This document shows positions 7,473 to 16,115 of a DNA stretch of 40,865 nt, piece by piece. A model generated the notes under the pieces. That model did not search any database, had not been told where the DNA came from, and saw only the letters and a program-made list of their open reading frames with translations. The DNA is taken from the NCBI RefSeq assembly GCF_927798095.1, contig NZ_CAKMMF010000030.1:1-40865 (forward strand). Reading direction: 5' to 3'. The translations under genes and the position numbers were made by a program. This DNA comes from Paenibacillus plantiphilus (GTDB lineage Bacteria > Bacillota > Bacilli > Paenibacillales > Paenibacillaceae). Within the stretch, counting starts at the first letter, position 1; the number at the start of each line of letters is the position of its first letter.

Positions 7473-8519
7473 ATGACCATTGAAACGATGACGATGCAGC
7501 GCGCGCTTGCGACCATTATTAGCGGTCAAGACCTGACTCGCGGGGAAGCGCGTGATGTGATGGAAATTATTATGAGCGGCGAGGCTACGGGCGCTCAGAT
7601 TGGCGCAGTTGCTACCGCGCTTCGGATGAAAGGCGAGACAAAGGACGAAATTACGGGCTTCGCCGAAACGATGCGGGCACATTCCGCACATGTGCATACC
7701 GAGCAGCAAGGTTTGCTCGATACTTGTGGGACAGGCGGCTCCGGCATTCATAAGTTCAACATCTCGACGGCTTCATCGATGATTGCAGCCGCGGCAGGTG
7801 TGCGGGTAGCGAAGCATGGCAACCGCGCCATGTCGGGCAAGGCTGGCAGCGCCGATGTGCTGGAAGCGCTCGGCGTCAATATTTCGCTGACCGCTGACCA
7901 AGCCGCACGCTGTCTGGAATCCATCGGCATCTGCTTTATGTTCGCCCAGCTGTATCATCCATCGTTGAAGCATGCTGCCGGACCCCGCCGCGAGCTTGGC
8001 GTTCGGACAATCTTCAATATGCTGGGACCGCTGACGAATCCTGCAGGTGCGGATCGTCAGCTGCTCGGACTATATGACCGTTCCCGAACAGAGGTCGTCG
8101 CACAGGTGCTTAGCGACCTTGGACTCAAGCGGGCGATGGTTGTGAGCAGCCATGATGGCTTGGACGAGATCAGCATCTCGGCGCCAACCCAGATCTCCGA
8201 GCTGCGCGATGGCGTTGTCCGTACGTTCGACATTGCTCCGGATGAGCTTGGATTAGCTGTTCGGCCGATCGATGAGGTGACTGGCGGCGATGCAGCTGTG
8301 AATGCATCTATTATCCATGGTATATTCGCTGGCAATGAACGGGGAGCCTATCGGGATATCGTGCTTGCTAACGCAGGCGCATGCATATATGTTGGAGGTG
8401 CGGCAGAATCACTTCGTGATGGCGTAGAGCTTGCCGCATCTATGATTGATTCAGGCAAAGCTGCAGCCAAGCTGCAGCAATTGATTGCGACGACAGGAGA
8501 GGTAGCCCATGTTTCTTGA
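7473..8519 (+). CDS. trpD: Anthranilate phosphoribosyltransferase
   Basis: Joins anthranilate to PRPP. 348 residues from the ATG at 7473; a GTG directly before it (7470) is an alternative start. Seen: DTCGTGGSG (83-91, PRPP/Mg binding) and KHGNRAMSGKAGSADVLE (114-131). Preceded by AGGGGCGAAGGG within the trpE end, 6 nt after the trpE stop. Its last 11 nt overlap trpC, a sign of translational coupling. It is a stand-alone TrpD, not fused to TrpG. Confidence 0.96.
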   Translation: MTIETMTMQRALATIISGQDLTRGEARDVMEIIMSGEATGAQIGAVATALRMKGETKDEITGFAETMRAHSAHVHTEQQGLLDTCGTGGSGIHKFNISTASSMIAAAAGVRVAKHGNRAMSGKAGSADVLEALGVNISLTADQAARCLESIGICFMFAQLYHPSLKHAAGPRRELGVRTIFNMLGPLTNPAGADRQLLGLYDRSRTEVVAQVLSDLGLKRAMVVSSHDGLDEISISAPTQISELRDGVVRTFDIAPDELGLAVRPIDEVTGGDAAVNASIIHGIFAGNERGAYRDIVLANAGACIYVGGAAESLRDGVELAASMIDSGKAAAKLQQLIATTGEVAHVS

Positions 8520-9303
8520 TAAGATCGTAGCTTCCAAACGCAAAGAAGTCGATGACCTATCCGAGAATTTCTCGATTCAGGAATATGAACGAATCATTGC
8601 AGGCTTGGCCCCGTGCAGAGGCTTCGAGCGTGCGCTGACGAACAACCCGAATCGCTCGCTCGGATTAATAGCAGAGGTGAAGAAGGCATCCCCTTCCAAA
8701 GGGCTGATTCGCCCTGATTTCCATCCTGTAGAGCTGGCGCAAACCTATAAGGCAGCGGGAGCGGACTGCATTTCCGTTCTTACTGATGTTGATTATTTTC
8801 AAGGCAAGAATGAATATCTGACCGCGATTCATGAAGCGGTGGACCTGCCGCTGCTGCGCAAGGATTTTATCATCGACTATCGTCAAGTGTATGAAGCGCG
8901 TGTCATCGGTGCAGATGCGGTACTGCTCATTGCCGCCATTCTTCGTCCGTCCCAGCTCTCAGAGCTGTATGATCTGGCGAAGTCGCTCGGTCTGGATGTG
9001 CTTGTCGAGGTGCATGACCGCGAGGAGCTGGAGACGGTTCTCGGCCATGGCAAATCAACGCTGATCGGCATCAACAATCGAAATCTGCAAACGTTCGAAA
9101 CGGATCTGACGACGACGGAGAAGCTGATTGACCTCATTCCGGCTGGTATTACAGTTATTAGCGAGAGCGCAATTGCGAAGCCTGAGGACATTGCTTATCT
9201 GCAGTCGGTCGGTGCGAAAGGCGTGCTTATCGGAGAGCATTTCATGCGCCAACAGGATATAGGGGCTGCTGTCGACCAATTGATGGGACCGGTGAAGGGC
9301 TAA
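8509..9303 (+). CDS. trpC: Indole-3-glycerol phosphate synthase
   Basis: Ring closure of carboxyphenylaminodeoxyribulose phosphate to indoleglycerol phosphate, a (beta/alpha)8 barrel enzyme. 264 residues. Seen: AEVKKASPSKG (55-65, with catalytic Glu/Lys), DVLVEVHDREELE, GINNRNLQTF and VISESAI near the C terminus. ATG overlaps trpD by 11 nt; GGAGAGG precedes. Stop and trpF start overlap as TAATG. It is separate from trpF, unlike the fused enterobacterial protein. Confidence 0.96.
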   Translation: MFLDKIVASKRKEVDDLSENFSIQEYERIIAGLAPCRGFERALTNNPNRSLGLIAEVKKASPSKGLIRPDFHPVELAQTYKAAGADCISVLTDVDYFQGKNEYLTAIHEAVDLPLLRKDFIIDYRQVYEARVIGADAVLLIAAILRPSQLSELYDLAKSLGLDVLVEVHDREELETVLGHGKSTLIGINNRNLQTFETDLTTTEKLIDLIPAGITVISESAIAKPEDIAYLQSVGAKGVLIGEHFMRQQDIGAAVDQLMGPVKG

Positions 9304-10013
9304 TGAGCGCAGCGGAAACGCATTCGACCCGTGTGAAAATATGCGGTCTGCGTGACGTCGAGACGATTCGCGCGATGAATGGGCTGCCCGTCGATGAGCT
9401 GGGCTTCATGTTCGCGGGGAGCAAGCGCCAGGTATCCCCTGAGCTTGCTGCGGAATTGATCGCGGAAGCGGGCAAGCTGCGCTCGCCAGCCGGTCATGCG
9501 CCGCGTATGGTAGGCGTATTCGTGAACGGGGAGCTGGAGCAGCTGCGAGAGCTGCTCGCCATCGCACCGCTCGATGTCATTCAATTGCATGGCGAGGAGA
9601 CGCCTGCAATCTGTGCGGCAATCAAGTCCCAATTGGGTATTGAAGTATGGAAGGTATTCTCTGCTACTGGCGAAGATCATGTGCCTGCCTCTGATGGAGG
9701 CGAGCCGCTTGTTATTGCCGGCTCGGCTCGGCTGGCCCGTTATGGCGGTACTGTCGATGCTGTTCTTATTGATACGGCGGGCGGCGGCACGGGACGAACC
9801 TTTGATTGGTCCGTTATTGACAGCTATGTGGAAGCGGCAAAGGATATCGGCGTGCCTTTATATGTAGCAGGAGGCTTGCATCCAGACAATGTCTCCGAAT
9901 TGCTGGAAGCCTATGCCCCGAGCGGTGTGGACGTATCCAGCGGTGTAGAGACGGACGGCTGGAAGGATACGAACAAGATTCGACATTTTGTAGAAAGGGT
10001 GAAACGCAAATGA
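9303..10013 (+). CDS. trpF: Phosphoribosylanthranilate isomerase
   Basis: Amadori rearrangement of phosphoribosylanthranilate. 236 residues, slightly longer than the common 200-220. Seen: VKICGLRD (11-18) with catalytic Cys14, DVIQLHGEE (91-99), [15 protein letters not shown] with catalytic Asp157, the phosphate-binding AGGLHPDNV segment and GVDVSSGVE. It overlaps trpC by one base (TAATG) and trpB by four (ATGA). The extra length appears to lie in loops around residues 40-65 and 120-150. Confidence 0.95.
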   Translation: MSAAETHSTRVKICGLRDVETIRAMNGLPVDELGFMFAGSKRQVSPELAAELIAEAGKLRSPAGHAPRMVGVFVNGELEQLRELLAIAPLDVIQLHGEETPAICAAIKSQLGIEVWKVFSATGEDHVPASDGGEPLVIAGSARLARYGGTVDAVLIDTAGGGTGRTFDWSVIDSYVEAAKDIGVPLYVAGGLHPDNVSELLEAYAPSGVDVSSGVETDGWKDTNKIRHFVERVKRK

Positions 10014-11215
10014 ATCAGGTTCCAGATATTAACGGTCGCTTCGGTAAATTCGGAGGCCGATATGTACCGGAAACATTGATGAACGCGCTGCTGGAATTAG
10101 AAGAGGCTTACAAGCATTATTCGAAGGACCCTGAATTTATTGCCGAGGTCCACTATTTATTGAAGCAATATTCCGGTCGTCCGACATCGCTTTATTATGC
10201 GGAGCGTCTGTCGAAGCATCTTGGCGGAGCCAAGATCTATCTCAAGCGTGAAGACCTGAATCATACGGGCGCGCACAAAATCAACAATACGATCGGCCAG
10301 GGACTGCTGGCCAAACGAATGGGCAAAACCAAAATCATTGCTGAAACAGGCGCTGGCCAGCATGGCGTTGCTTCTGCAACGGTAGCAGCTCTGCTTGGCA
10401 TGGAATGCAAGGTGTTCATGGGCGAGGAGGATACGAAGCGGCAGGAGCTGAACGTATTCCGAATGAAGCTTCTCGGCGCAGAGGTCGTACCTGTAATGTC
10501 AGGCACACGCACGCTTAAGGATGCATGCAACGAAACGCTGCGGTATTGGGTCAGCCATGTGGAAGATACGTATTACATTCTCGGCTCTGTTACAGGGCCG
10601 CATCCTTATCCGATGATTGTTCGTGATTTTCAGCGCATTATCGGAGACGAGGCGCGCGAGCAGATTCAGAGCGAAGCGGGACGGTTGCCGGATTATGTAG
10701 TCGCTGCTGTAGGCGGCGGCAGCAATGCAATCGGCATTTTCTATCCTTTTGTCAATGATGAAAGTGTTAAGCTTGTCGGTGTGGAAGCAGCAGGCAGCGG
10801 TATTGATACGGAGGAGCATGCGGCAACGATGACCAAGGGCCGCCACGGAGTATTCCAGGGCTCCCTGAGCTATGTGCTGCAGGACGAGTATGGTCAAGTG
10901 CTTCCGGCTCACTCGATATCAGCGGGTCTCGATTATCCGGGAATCGGTCCTGAGCATGCTTATTTGAAGGATACAGGACGTGCGGAATATGTACCGATTA
11001 CAGATGCCGAGGCGCTGGAAGCGCTGCAGCTGTTGTCCCGTACGGAAGGCATTATTCCTGCATTAGAATCATCCCATGCCATTGCACAGGTGATGAAGCT
11101 GGCGCCAACGCTGGATACCGAGCAAATTATCGTTGTCAGTCTGTCAGGGCGCGGGGACAAAGATGTGCAGTCGATCATGGGTTATTTGGGAGGTTCGGAT
11201 CATGAATCGCATTGA
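10010..11215 (+). CDS. trpB: Tryptophan synthase beta chain
   Basis: PLP enzyme that condenses indole with serine, paired with TrpA in an alpha2beta2 complex. 401 residues, typical TrpB1. Seen: [13 protein letters not shown] with PLP Lys90, [11 protein letters not shown], and the phosphate-binding [12 protein letters not shown] overlaps the trpF stop (ATGA); the GAAAGGGTG upstream is the likely ribosome binding site. The 3' end overlaps the trpA start by 14 nt. Confidence 0.97.
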   Translation: MNQVPDINGRFGKFGGRYVPETLMNALLELEEAYKHYSKDPEFIAEVHYLLKQYSGRPTSLYYAERLSKHLGGAKIYLKREDLNHTGAHKINNTIGQGLLAKRMGKTKIIAETGAGQHGVASATVAALLGMECKVFMGEEDTKRQELNVFRMKLLGAEVVPVMSGTRTLKDACNETLRYWVSHVEDTYYILGSVTGPHPYPMIVRDFQRIIGDEAREQIQSEAGRLPDYVVAAVGGGSNAIGIFYPFVNDESVKLVGVEAAGSGIDTEEHAATMTKGRHGVFQGSLSYVLQDEYGQVLPAHSISAGLDYPGIGPEHAYLKDTGRAEYVPITDAEALEALQLLSRTEGIIPALESSHAIAQVMKLAPTLDTEQIIVVSLSGRGDKDVQSIMGYLGGSDHESH

Positions 11216-12008
11216 TGCGGTATTCCAGGAGCTTCGCGAAGGGGGCTCCACAGCTCTTATTCCATTCATTACGATTGGCGATCCTGATCTTGATACCTCC
11301 GTCGAGATCATACAGGCGCTTGAGCAGGCTGGCGCTCATATGATTGAATTGGGTGTGCCTTACTCCGATCCGCTTGCGGACGGCCCTGTCATTCAACGCG
11401 CATCAGAGCGGGCCTTGAAGCATAAGGTTACGCTTGTTGATTGCATTCAAACCGCAGAGAATGCCCGCAATGCAGGCGTCAAGCTGCCATTCATTCTGTT
11501 TACTTATTATAATCCGGTGCTGCAATTCGGGCTGGACCGTTTCTTCTCCTTAGTAGTAGAGAAGGGGATTAGCGGTCTAATCATTCCAGATCTTCCGATC
11601 GAGGAGGATGCTGAAGTGCGTGCCAAGGCGGAGGAGAACAACATTCATCTGATTCCGCTTGTGGCGCCGACCTCGCATGAACGCGTTGCTCATATTGCGA
11701 GCAAAGCGCGCGGCTTTGTTTATTGCGTGTCCTCACTGGGCGTTACGGGCGAGCGTGCGGATTTCCATAAAGGGATTGAAGCTTTCCTGTCGGCCGTACG
11801 CGAGGCAACGACGACTCCGATTGCTGTTGGCTTCGGCATATCGAGCCGGGAGCAGGTGCAGCGGTTCGAAGGTCAGGTGGACGGCGTCATTGTCGGCAGC
11901 GCGATCGTGCGCAAGATCGAGGAAATGGTTCCGCTTCTGCAATCGCCTGCTACGAAGCAGGAGGGCTTAGAGGGGATCAGAGCATTCGTCAGCCAATTGA
12001 AAGGCTAA
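11202..12008 (+). CDS. trpA: Tryptophan synthase alpha chain
   Basis: Cleaves indoleglycerol phosphate to indole, which is channelled to TrpB. 268 residues from ATG 11202. A longer frame opens at 11133, but it would place 23 unrelated residues in front of MNRIDAVF; the GGGAGG at 11188-11193 points to 11202. Catalytic Glu49 (MIEL) and Asp60 (PLAD) are at the E. coli numbers. Also seen: [37 protein letters not shown] and the phosphate-binding VGFGIS and GVIVGSA segments. Last gene of the trp operon, followed by a long hairpin. Confidence 0.96.
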   Translation: MNRIDAVFQELREGGSTALIPFITIGDPDLDTSVEIIQALEQAGAHMIELGVPYSDPLADGPVIQRASERALKHKVTLVDCIQTAENARNAGVKLPFILFTYYNPVLQFGLDRFFSLVVEKGISGLIIPDLPIEEDAEVRAKAEENNIHLIPLVAPTSHERVAHIASKARGFVYCVSSLGVTGERADFHKGIEAFLSAVREATTTPIAVGFGISSREQVQRFEGQVDGVIVGSAIVRKIEEMVPLLQSPATKQEGLEGIRAFVSQLKG

Positions 12009-12021
12009 CCACATACGTATA

Positions 12022-12079
12022 ACGAACGGGAAAGCTCTTCATTCGGCACAGGCCGGTAATGAAGAGCTTTCCCGTTTGT
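12022..12079 (+). terminator. Very long hairpin after trpA
   Basis: Arms at 12022-12043 and 12058-12079 pair over 22 bp, 18 of them perfect (12026-12043 with 12058-12075), with one G-U pair in the extension. The loop is 14 nt. The T tract is poor (GTTTGTA), so it may terminate inefficiently, protect the trp mRNA 3' end, or act with a factor. It separates trp from hisC-tyrA, which in B. subtilis read on from trp. Confidence 0.75.
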
Positions 12080-12189
12080 ACAGTAGCTGCGGACTGCTGT
12101 TATGGAAAAACAACTTTTCAACGTCTTTCAGTTATGAGACAATTAAGAGCAGCACATAAGGTGCAAGAAAAGTCATTGTCATGAGGTGA

Positions 12190-13293
12190 ATGCAGGTGAA
12201 ACCGAAACAAAGCATTATCCATCTGCCTGTTTATCAGCCTGGTAAACCGGTTGAGGAAGTGAAGCGCGAGCTTGGGCTGAAGGATGTCATCAAACTCGCT
12301 TCCAATGAGAATCCGTTCGGATGTTCAGAACAGGCCAAAGTGGCTATACAGAATGAGATCGCAAGTTCAAGCATTTATCCCGACAGCTTCAGTGCGGCTC
12401 TGACCTCTGCTGTTGCCGGTCATTTAGGCGTGGAGCGCAACCAGTTAATTTTTGGCGCTGGATCGGATGAGGTTATTCTGATGCTGGCCCGCGCGTATAT
12501 TTCGCCTGGCGATGAAACGATTATGGCGGACGAGACATTCCCGCAATACAAGCATAATTCCGAAATTGAAGGTGCTGTAATTATTGAAGTGCCGCTTAAG
12601 GACGGGACACATGATCTGGATGCGATGCTCGCCAAAGTAACAGAGCGGACGAAGATCATCTGGATCTGCAATCCTAACAATCCAACAGGAACCATTGTCC
12701 GTCAGGACGAGCTGATCGCGTTTCTGCGCAAGGTGCCGAGCAGCGTTATTGTCGCGTTGGATGAAGCGTACTACGAGTTTGTTACTGATGCGGCTTATCC
12801 CGACAGCGTAGCGCTCATTCAGCAATTCAACAATGTGATTGTGCTGCGTACATTCTCGAAGATATATGGACTGGCTGCGCTGCGTGTCGGATATGGTGTT
12901 GGTCACGCTGATCTTATTCATTATGTGAATCAGGTGCGAGAGCCGTTTAATACGACCAGATTCGGGCAAGCTGCAGCGGCAGCTGCAATCGGGGATCAGA
13001 TCTTCATGCAGAGCTGCAAAGACCGCAATTCCGAAGGCAGAAGCTATCTGTGCGAAGCGTTCGACCGTTTGAGTCTGCCCTACTTTGAGCCGCATGGCAA
13101 TTTTGTTTTGGTGGATACAGGGCTGCCTTCCAAGCAGGTGTTTGATGCGTTGCTGCGGAAGGGTATTATCGCAAGAGCGCGGTGGACCTATTATCCGACG
13201 CATCTAAGAATTACGGTAGGCAGCATGGAGCAGAACGAGAAGTTTATTCAGGCGCTGGAAGAAGTGCTGGAAGAAGCGGCGGTGCTTGGTTGA
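12190..13293 (+). CDS. hisC: Histidinol-phosphate / aromatic aminotransferase
   Basis: PLP aminotransferase that serves histidine synthesis and, in Bacillus, also tyrosine and phenylalanine synthesis. That dual use explains its place between trpA and tyrA. 367 residues; LASNENPFG (37-45), NPNNPTG (161-167), LDEAYYEF (190-197) and TFSKIYGLAALRVGYG with PLP Lys224 are seen. Start is uncertain: GAGGTGA is immediately before the ATG at 12190, too close, whereas GTG 12196 (MKPKQSIIHL) is 6-7 nt away and may be the true start. It follows the long hairpin by 110 nt, so it may have its own promoter, but none is clear. Confidence 0.93.
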   Translation: MQVKPKQSIIHLPVYQPGKPVEEVKRELGLKDVIKLASNENPFGCSEQAKVAIQNEIASSSIYPDSFSAALTSAVAGHLGVERNQLIFGAGSDEVILMLARAYISPGDETIMADETFPQYKHNSEIEGAVIIEVPLKDGTHDLDAMLAKVTERTKIIWICNPNNPTGTIVRQDELIAFLRKVPSSVIVALDEAYYEFVTDAAYPDSVALIQQFNNVIVLRTFSKIYGLAALRVGYGVGHADLIHYVNQVREPFNTTRFGQAAAAAAIGDQIFMQSCKDRNSEGRSYLCEAFDRLSLPYFEPHGNFVLVDTGLPSKQVFDALLRKGIIARARWTYYPTHLRITVGSMEQNEKFIQALEEVLEEAAVLG

Positions 13294-13297
13294 CATT

Positions 13298-14389
13298 ATG
13301 ACAAAAATTGCGATATTCGGAGTTGGCCTGATCGGCGGTTCTCTCGCGCTCTGCTTCAAGGGCAAGCCGGGGATTACCGTTGTCGGCCATTCCATACGTG
13401 AATCATCCGTTGCCAAATATGTGGACAGAGGCGTTGTCGACTATGCGACAACGTCCTTGCGTGAAGCGGCTGAAGACGCGGATTTTATATTTCTATGCGT
13501 TCCTGTAGGGAACCTGACGCAATACGTTCGCGAGCTGAGCGAGCTGGAATTGAAGCCGGGATGCATCATAACCGATGTCGGCAGCACGAAAGCTTCAGTA
13601 GCGGCTTGCGCGAGAGGCTTGGGCTTGAAGGGCATAACGTTTATAGGCGGACATCCTATGGCAGGCTCGGAGCGCTCTGGTGTTGAAGCAGCGTCCTCCC
13701 ATCTGTTCGAGAACGCCTTCTATGTGCTGACACCGGAGGTGGGAACATCGGATGCGGAGCTCGGCAGACTGACAGAGCTGCTTAAGCTGACCAAGGCGCA
13801 TATTGTGCATGTCCATCCGGAAGAGCATGACGAGATCGTTGGCGCGATCAGCCATTTGCCGCATATTATTGCGGTTGCGCTCGTCAATCAGATTCGCCGA
13901 TACCATGCATCCAATGAGCTGTATGGCACTTTGGCGGCAGGAGGCTTCCGCGATATTACGAGAATCGCCTCCAGCGATCCCGTTGTGTGGCGCGACATTC
14001 TTGTCAACAACAGAGGAGTACTGCTGGGGCTGTTGAAGGATTGGCAGGAAGAGACCGCTCACTTTATTGAAATGCTGGAGAAGGAAGACGGTGAGGGCAT
14101 TGAGCAGGCCTTTATGGAATCCGGTCAATTCCGCAGCCAGCTTCCTGAGCGGCGCAAAGGAATGATCCATTCGATCTATGAATGTTATGTGGATGTCCCG
14201 GATCATCCCGGTATTATTGGCCGCATAGCGACAGAGCTTGGCAACAGCCGGATCAATCTTAGCAACATTCATGTAATCGAGAGCAGAGAGGATGTTCCTG
14301 GTGTGCTGAGGCTTTCATTCCGGACGCAGGATGACCTTGATCAAGCAGTGGATAAGCTGGGCGAAAACGGATTTTCTGTGCATTATTGA
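13298..14389 (+). CDS. tyrA: Prephenate dehydrogenase with ACT domain
   Basis: Oxidative decarboxylation of prephenate to 4-hydroxyphenylpyruvate for tyrosine. 363 residues. N-terminal NAD-binding fold IAIFGVGLIGGSLAL (GxGxxG at 8-13), GGHPMAGSERSGVEAA, and a C-terminal ACT domain (about 290-363, YVDVPDHPGIIGRIATEL) that usually senses tyrosine. Start taken at ATG 13298 because the NAD fold begins immediately; a TTG at 13286 overlapping hisC is the alternative. Neither has a strong ribosome binding site, so coupling to hisC is likely. In B. subtilis aroA (aroE) follows; here it does not. Confidence 0.95.
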   Translation: MTKIAIFGVGLIGGSLALCFKGKPGITVVGHSIRESSVAKYVDRGVVDYATTSLREAAEDADFIFLCVPVGNLTQYVRELSELELKPGCIITDVGSTKASVAACARGLGLKGITFIGGHPMAGSERSGVEAASSHLFENAFYVLTPEVGTSDAELGRLTELLKLTKAHIVHVHPEEHDEIVGAISHLPHIIAVALVNQIRRYHASNELYGTLAAGGFRDITRIASSDPVVWRDILVNNRGVLLGLLKDWQEETAHFIEMLEKEDGEGIEQAFMESGQFRSQLPERRKGMIHSIYECYVDVPDHPGIIGRIATELGNSRINLSNIHVIESREDVPGVLRLSFRTQDDLDQAVDKLGENGFSVHY

Positions 14390-14427
14390 GGCGAACGGCC
14401 ATATTTTTAAATAATCAGTTGGAATAA

Positions 14428-14441
14428 TGTAAACGCTTATT
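14428..14441 (+). promoter_or_regulatory. Candidate cre site 1 (CcpA operator)
   Basis: TGTAAACGCTTATT matches the cre consensus TGWAARCGYTWNCW at 13 of 14 positions. It overlaps the first two bases of the -35 element of the promoter that follows. A second site begins exactly 21 bp downstream. Confidence 0.5.
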
Positions 14442-14468
14442 GACAAAATGAAAACGTATACATATAAT
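14440..14468 (+). promoter_or_regulatory. Perfect-consensus sigma-A promoter
   Basis: TTGACA (14440-14445), 17-nt spacer, TATAAT (14463-14468): both hexamers are full consensus with ideal spacing. Expected start is about 14475. It is the strongest promoter sequence in the window, yet the nearest gene start is over 400 nt away and a terminator intervenes. Confidence 0.9.
14449..14462 (+). promoter_or_regulatory. Candidate cre site 2 inside promoter spacer
   Basis: TGAAAACGTATACA matches the cre consensus at 13 of 14 positions and fills the spacer between -35 and -10. CcpA bound here would block RNA polymerase. The offset of 21 bp to site 1 puts both on the same helix face. Confidence 0.5.
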
Positions 14469-14474
14469 AAAAGT

Positions 14475-14551
14475 ACAGTATGGTTTCTCTCCACTCCTAT
14501 CCAAATCTTCGCATTTTATGCGGACCGCCTTTTGAAGGCGGTTTTTTTTTT
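14475..14551 (+). ncRNA. Putative small regulatory RNA, about 75 nt
   Basis: Bounded by the perfect promoter and a strong intrinsic terminator. The 5' part is pyrimidine-rich and probably unpaired, with two CTCC motifs (14489-14492, 14494-14497) that are complementary to GGAG ribosome binding sites, a feature of several Gram-positive small RNAs. A small GCAT-TTT-ATGC hairpin (14511-14521) precedes the terminator stem. A reading frame that starts at 14480 has no ribosome binding site and runs through the terminator. Alternative: a leader/attenuator for the sigma factor gene. No homology to a named RNA is claimed. Confidence 0.6.
14525..14551 (+). terminator. Terminator of the putative small RNA
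   Basis: CCGCCTT (14525-14531) pairs with AAGGCGG (14535-14541) around a TTG loop, followed by ten T (14542-14551). Confidence 0.9.
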
Positions 14552-14820
14552 GCGCATGGAATTGCAACTAAAGGCGGCCCTCTGTCGTCTAATTTAGACT
14601 GGGCATTTACTCCATACGCTTTTACCATGACTATTCCGCCAAGGACTGTAAAAACAGGAAATAAAGTCCCCCCTATTTATAAGCGGCTGTGATACAATAC
14701 GGGTAGCTAAATGTTGATGAGCTGGAGGAGCGGTGTCGAAAAAAGCAGGATTATGGTTGTGTTTCTCGAATTTACTTATTGATCAAATAGATGCTTTCGT
14801 TTTTTTTAAAATCGATCGCG

Positions 14821-14844
14821 CAACTTTTTTCTCCCGGCTCGGTA
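14821..14844 (+). promoter_or_regulatory. Candidate ECF-type promoter in front of the sigma factor gene
   Basis: CAAC followed by six T (14821-14830), then CGGTA at 14840-14844, 15 nt after AAC. An AAC core followed by a T run is a known hallmark of ECF promoters, and ECF sigma genes often activate themselves. Spacing and the -10 are only roughly right. A TACAAT at 14843-14848 could instead be a sigma-A -10. Confidence 0.35.
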
Positions 14845-14894
14845 CAATAGTATACGAACCGGGTACACTCCGAAGGCCAGGAGGGTCGCCCGCG

Positions 14895-15491
14895 ATGACC
14901 GATTCTCAGTTAATACGTGAAATAAAAGACGGTAACGTACAGCTTTATTCGGAACTGATGCGGCGCTACCAACGTAAAATCCTAGCTTTTATCTACCATA
15001 TGCTGAAGAGCGCGAAGCTGGAGCTCTTGGCAGAGGATTTATGCTCGGAAACGTTTTACAAGACGTATCGCAGTTTGCACTCGTTCCGGGAAGTAGATGC
15101 TTCCTTCTCCACATGGCTGTATACAATCGCTCGCAATACGGTGCTTAGCGAGCTGCGCAAGCAAAAGACAGGCAATGTTTCGCTTGAAGACGCCGGTGTC
15201 ATACCGGTTGCGCCTTCCGATTCCACACCCGAGCAGGCTTTGCTGCGGAATGAACGGATGACGATGGTTAGAGAGGCGATTAACAGCTTGCCTGAGAAAC
15301 AACGTTCAGCGCTTATTTTGCGGGAATATGATCAGCTAGACTACCAGGAAATTGCAGGAATTCTGGGTCAGACGGTCAGCTCCGTCAAGTCGCTCTTGTT
15401 TCGTGCGCGCAGCAGCGTAAAGCTGCAACTGGAACCGTATTTTGGTGATTCGCCAGTGCCGGAAGAATACGAGGAGATGAAAACGCGATGA
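14895..15491 (+). CDS. ECF RNA polymerase sigma factor
   Basis: 198-residue sigma-70 family protein of the ECF class: region 2 (SELMRRYQRKILAFIYHML, LAEDLCSETFYKTYRSL, FSTWLYTIARNTVLSELRK) and region 4 (LPEKQRSALILREYDQLD, YQEIAGILGQTVSSVKSLLF), joined by a short linker. Start chosen at ATG 14895, where AGGAGGG sits 9 nt upstream and the typical ECF N terminus MTDSQLIREI begins. The frame extends to GTG 14733 with 54 more residues rich in Phe/Leu that do not belong to the family. The stop overlaps the next gene as ATGA; that gene encodes the likely anti-sigma factor. The regulon is unknown. Confidence 0.92.
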   Translation: MTDSQLIREIKDGNVQLYSELMRRYQRKILAFIYHMLKSAKLELLAEDLCSETFYKTYRSLHSFREVDASFSTWLYTIARNTVLSELRKQKTGNVSLEDAGVIPVAPSDSTPEQALLRNERMTMVREAINSLPEKQRSALILREYDQLDYQEIAGILGQTVSSVKSLLFRARSSVKLQLEPYFGDSPVPEEYEEMKTR

Positions 15492-16090
15492 AATGCCTCG
15501 AGGTTCAACAATCGCTCGGCGCCTATTGGGATTTGTCCGAGAGCGATGCGGAACGATTAGGAATTGACCAACATCTTGAAACCTGCGAGTCATGCAGGGA
15601 GGAATTCCGCATATGGGAAGAGAGCGAGCTACTCATTCGCAGTTTTTCGATGGACGGGGACGAGTTTACGCCTGTTGATGATATGAACCGCGATGTGATG
15701 GACCGCATCTACGCTGAGCAAGCCTGGTATATGCCGGTTGCAAGCCGGAGCTATCAATTCACCAGAACGTTCCGCCGCAATATTACCGCAACAATCGCCT
15801 GCTGTTTGGCGATGTTTGTATGTGGTCTATTCTATATATTAACGAGCAGCAATGACGGCTCCTCGTCACAGGTTGTGAAGCTCACGGGTCTTCTGGAAAC
15901 AGCTAATGCTACCGGCGACAACGCGCTAATAAGCGCCGATTTCTATGCCGATGTGCCAGTAGCGAGCATTAGCGACCCGCTGGTGCTTAATGTTGTGCCA
16001 ACGATACCGCAATATTGGGTTGCGCTTTCCCTGCTTGGTATGATTATGACGCTTCTAATTCTTAACTGGTTTACCCGAACACGAAACTAG
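15488..16090 (+). CDS. Zinc-finger membrane anti-sigma factor
   Basis: 200 residues. The N terminus has the zinc-binding anti-sigma (ZAS/zf-HC2) signature: Cys3 and His29-x3-Cys33-x2-Cys36. Two hydrophobic segments follow, about 97-118 and 174-195, with a polar stretch of about 55 residues between them, probably outside the membrane. This topology fits a membrane-held inhibitor that binds the ECF factor in the cytosol and senses envelope signals. It overlaps the sigma gene by four bases, the usual arrangement for sigma/anti-sigma pairs. The C terminus ends soon after the second segment. Confidence 0.88.
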   Translation: MKCLEVQQSLGAYWDLSESDAERLGIDQHLETCESCREEFRIWEESELLIRSFSMDGDEFTPVDDMNRDVMDRIYAEQAWYMPVASRSYQFTRTFRRNITATIACCLAMFVCGLFYILTSSNDGSSSQVVKLTGLLETANATGDNALISADFYADVPVASISDPLVLNVVPTIPQYWVALSLLGMIMTLLILNWFTRTRN

Positions 16091-16115
16091 AACAGGAAGA
16101 AAGAAGGGAATTTCT

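Larger units (their letters stand above)
14390..14894 (+). other. Gap between tyrA and sigma factor gene
   Basis: About 500 nt without a credible gene. It holds a perfect sigma-A promoter with two cre-like sites (14428-14468), a terminator (14525-14551) that closes a putative 75-nt RNA, a short inverted repeat GTCTAA-T-TTAGAC, and a candidate ECF promoter near 14821-14844. Open frames at 14480-14692 and the 14733 extension of the sigma factor gene cross these signals and are not convincing. Confidence 0.6.

Noticed and set aside
5584..12008. Loss of trpG as a defect of the trp operon
   Set aside because: Bacillales usually place the shared amidotransferase (pabA/trpG) in the folate operon, so its absence here is expected.
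14480..14692. 70-codon frame starting just after the perfect promoter
   Set aside because: No ribosome binding site, and the frame passes through a strong terminator with ten T. Kept only as a putative small RNA.
14733..14894. 54-residue N-terminal extension of the sigma factor
   Set aside because: Residues do not fit ECF proteins, a candidate promoter lies inside, and ATG 14895 has a better ribosome binding site.
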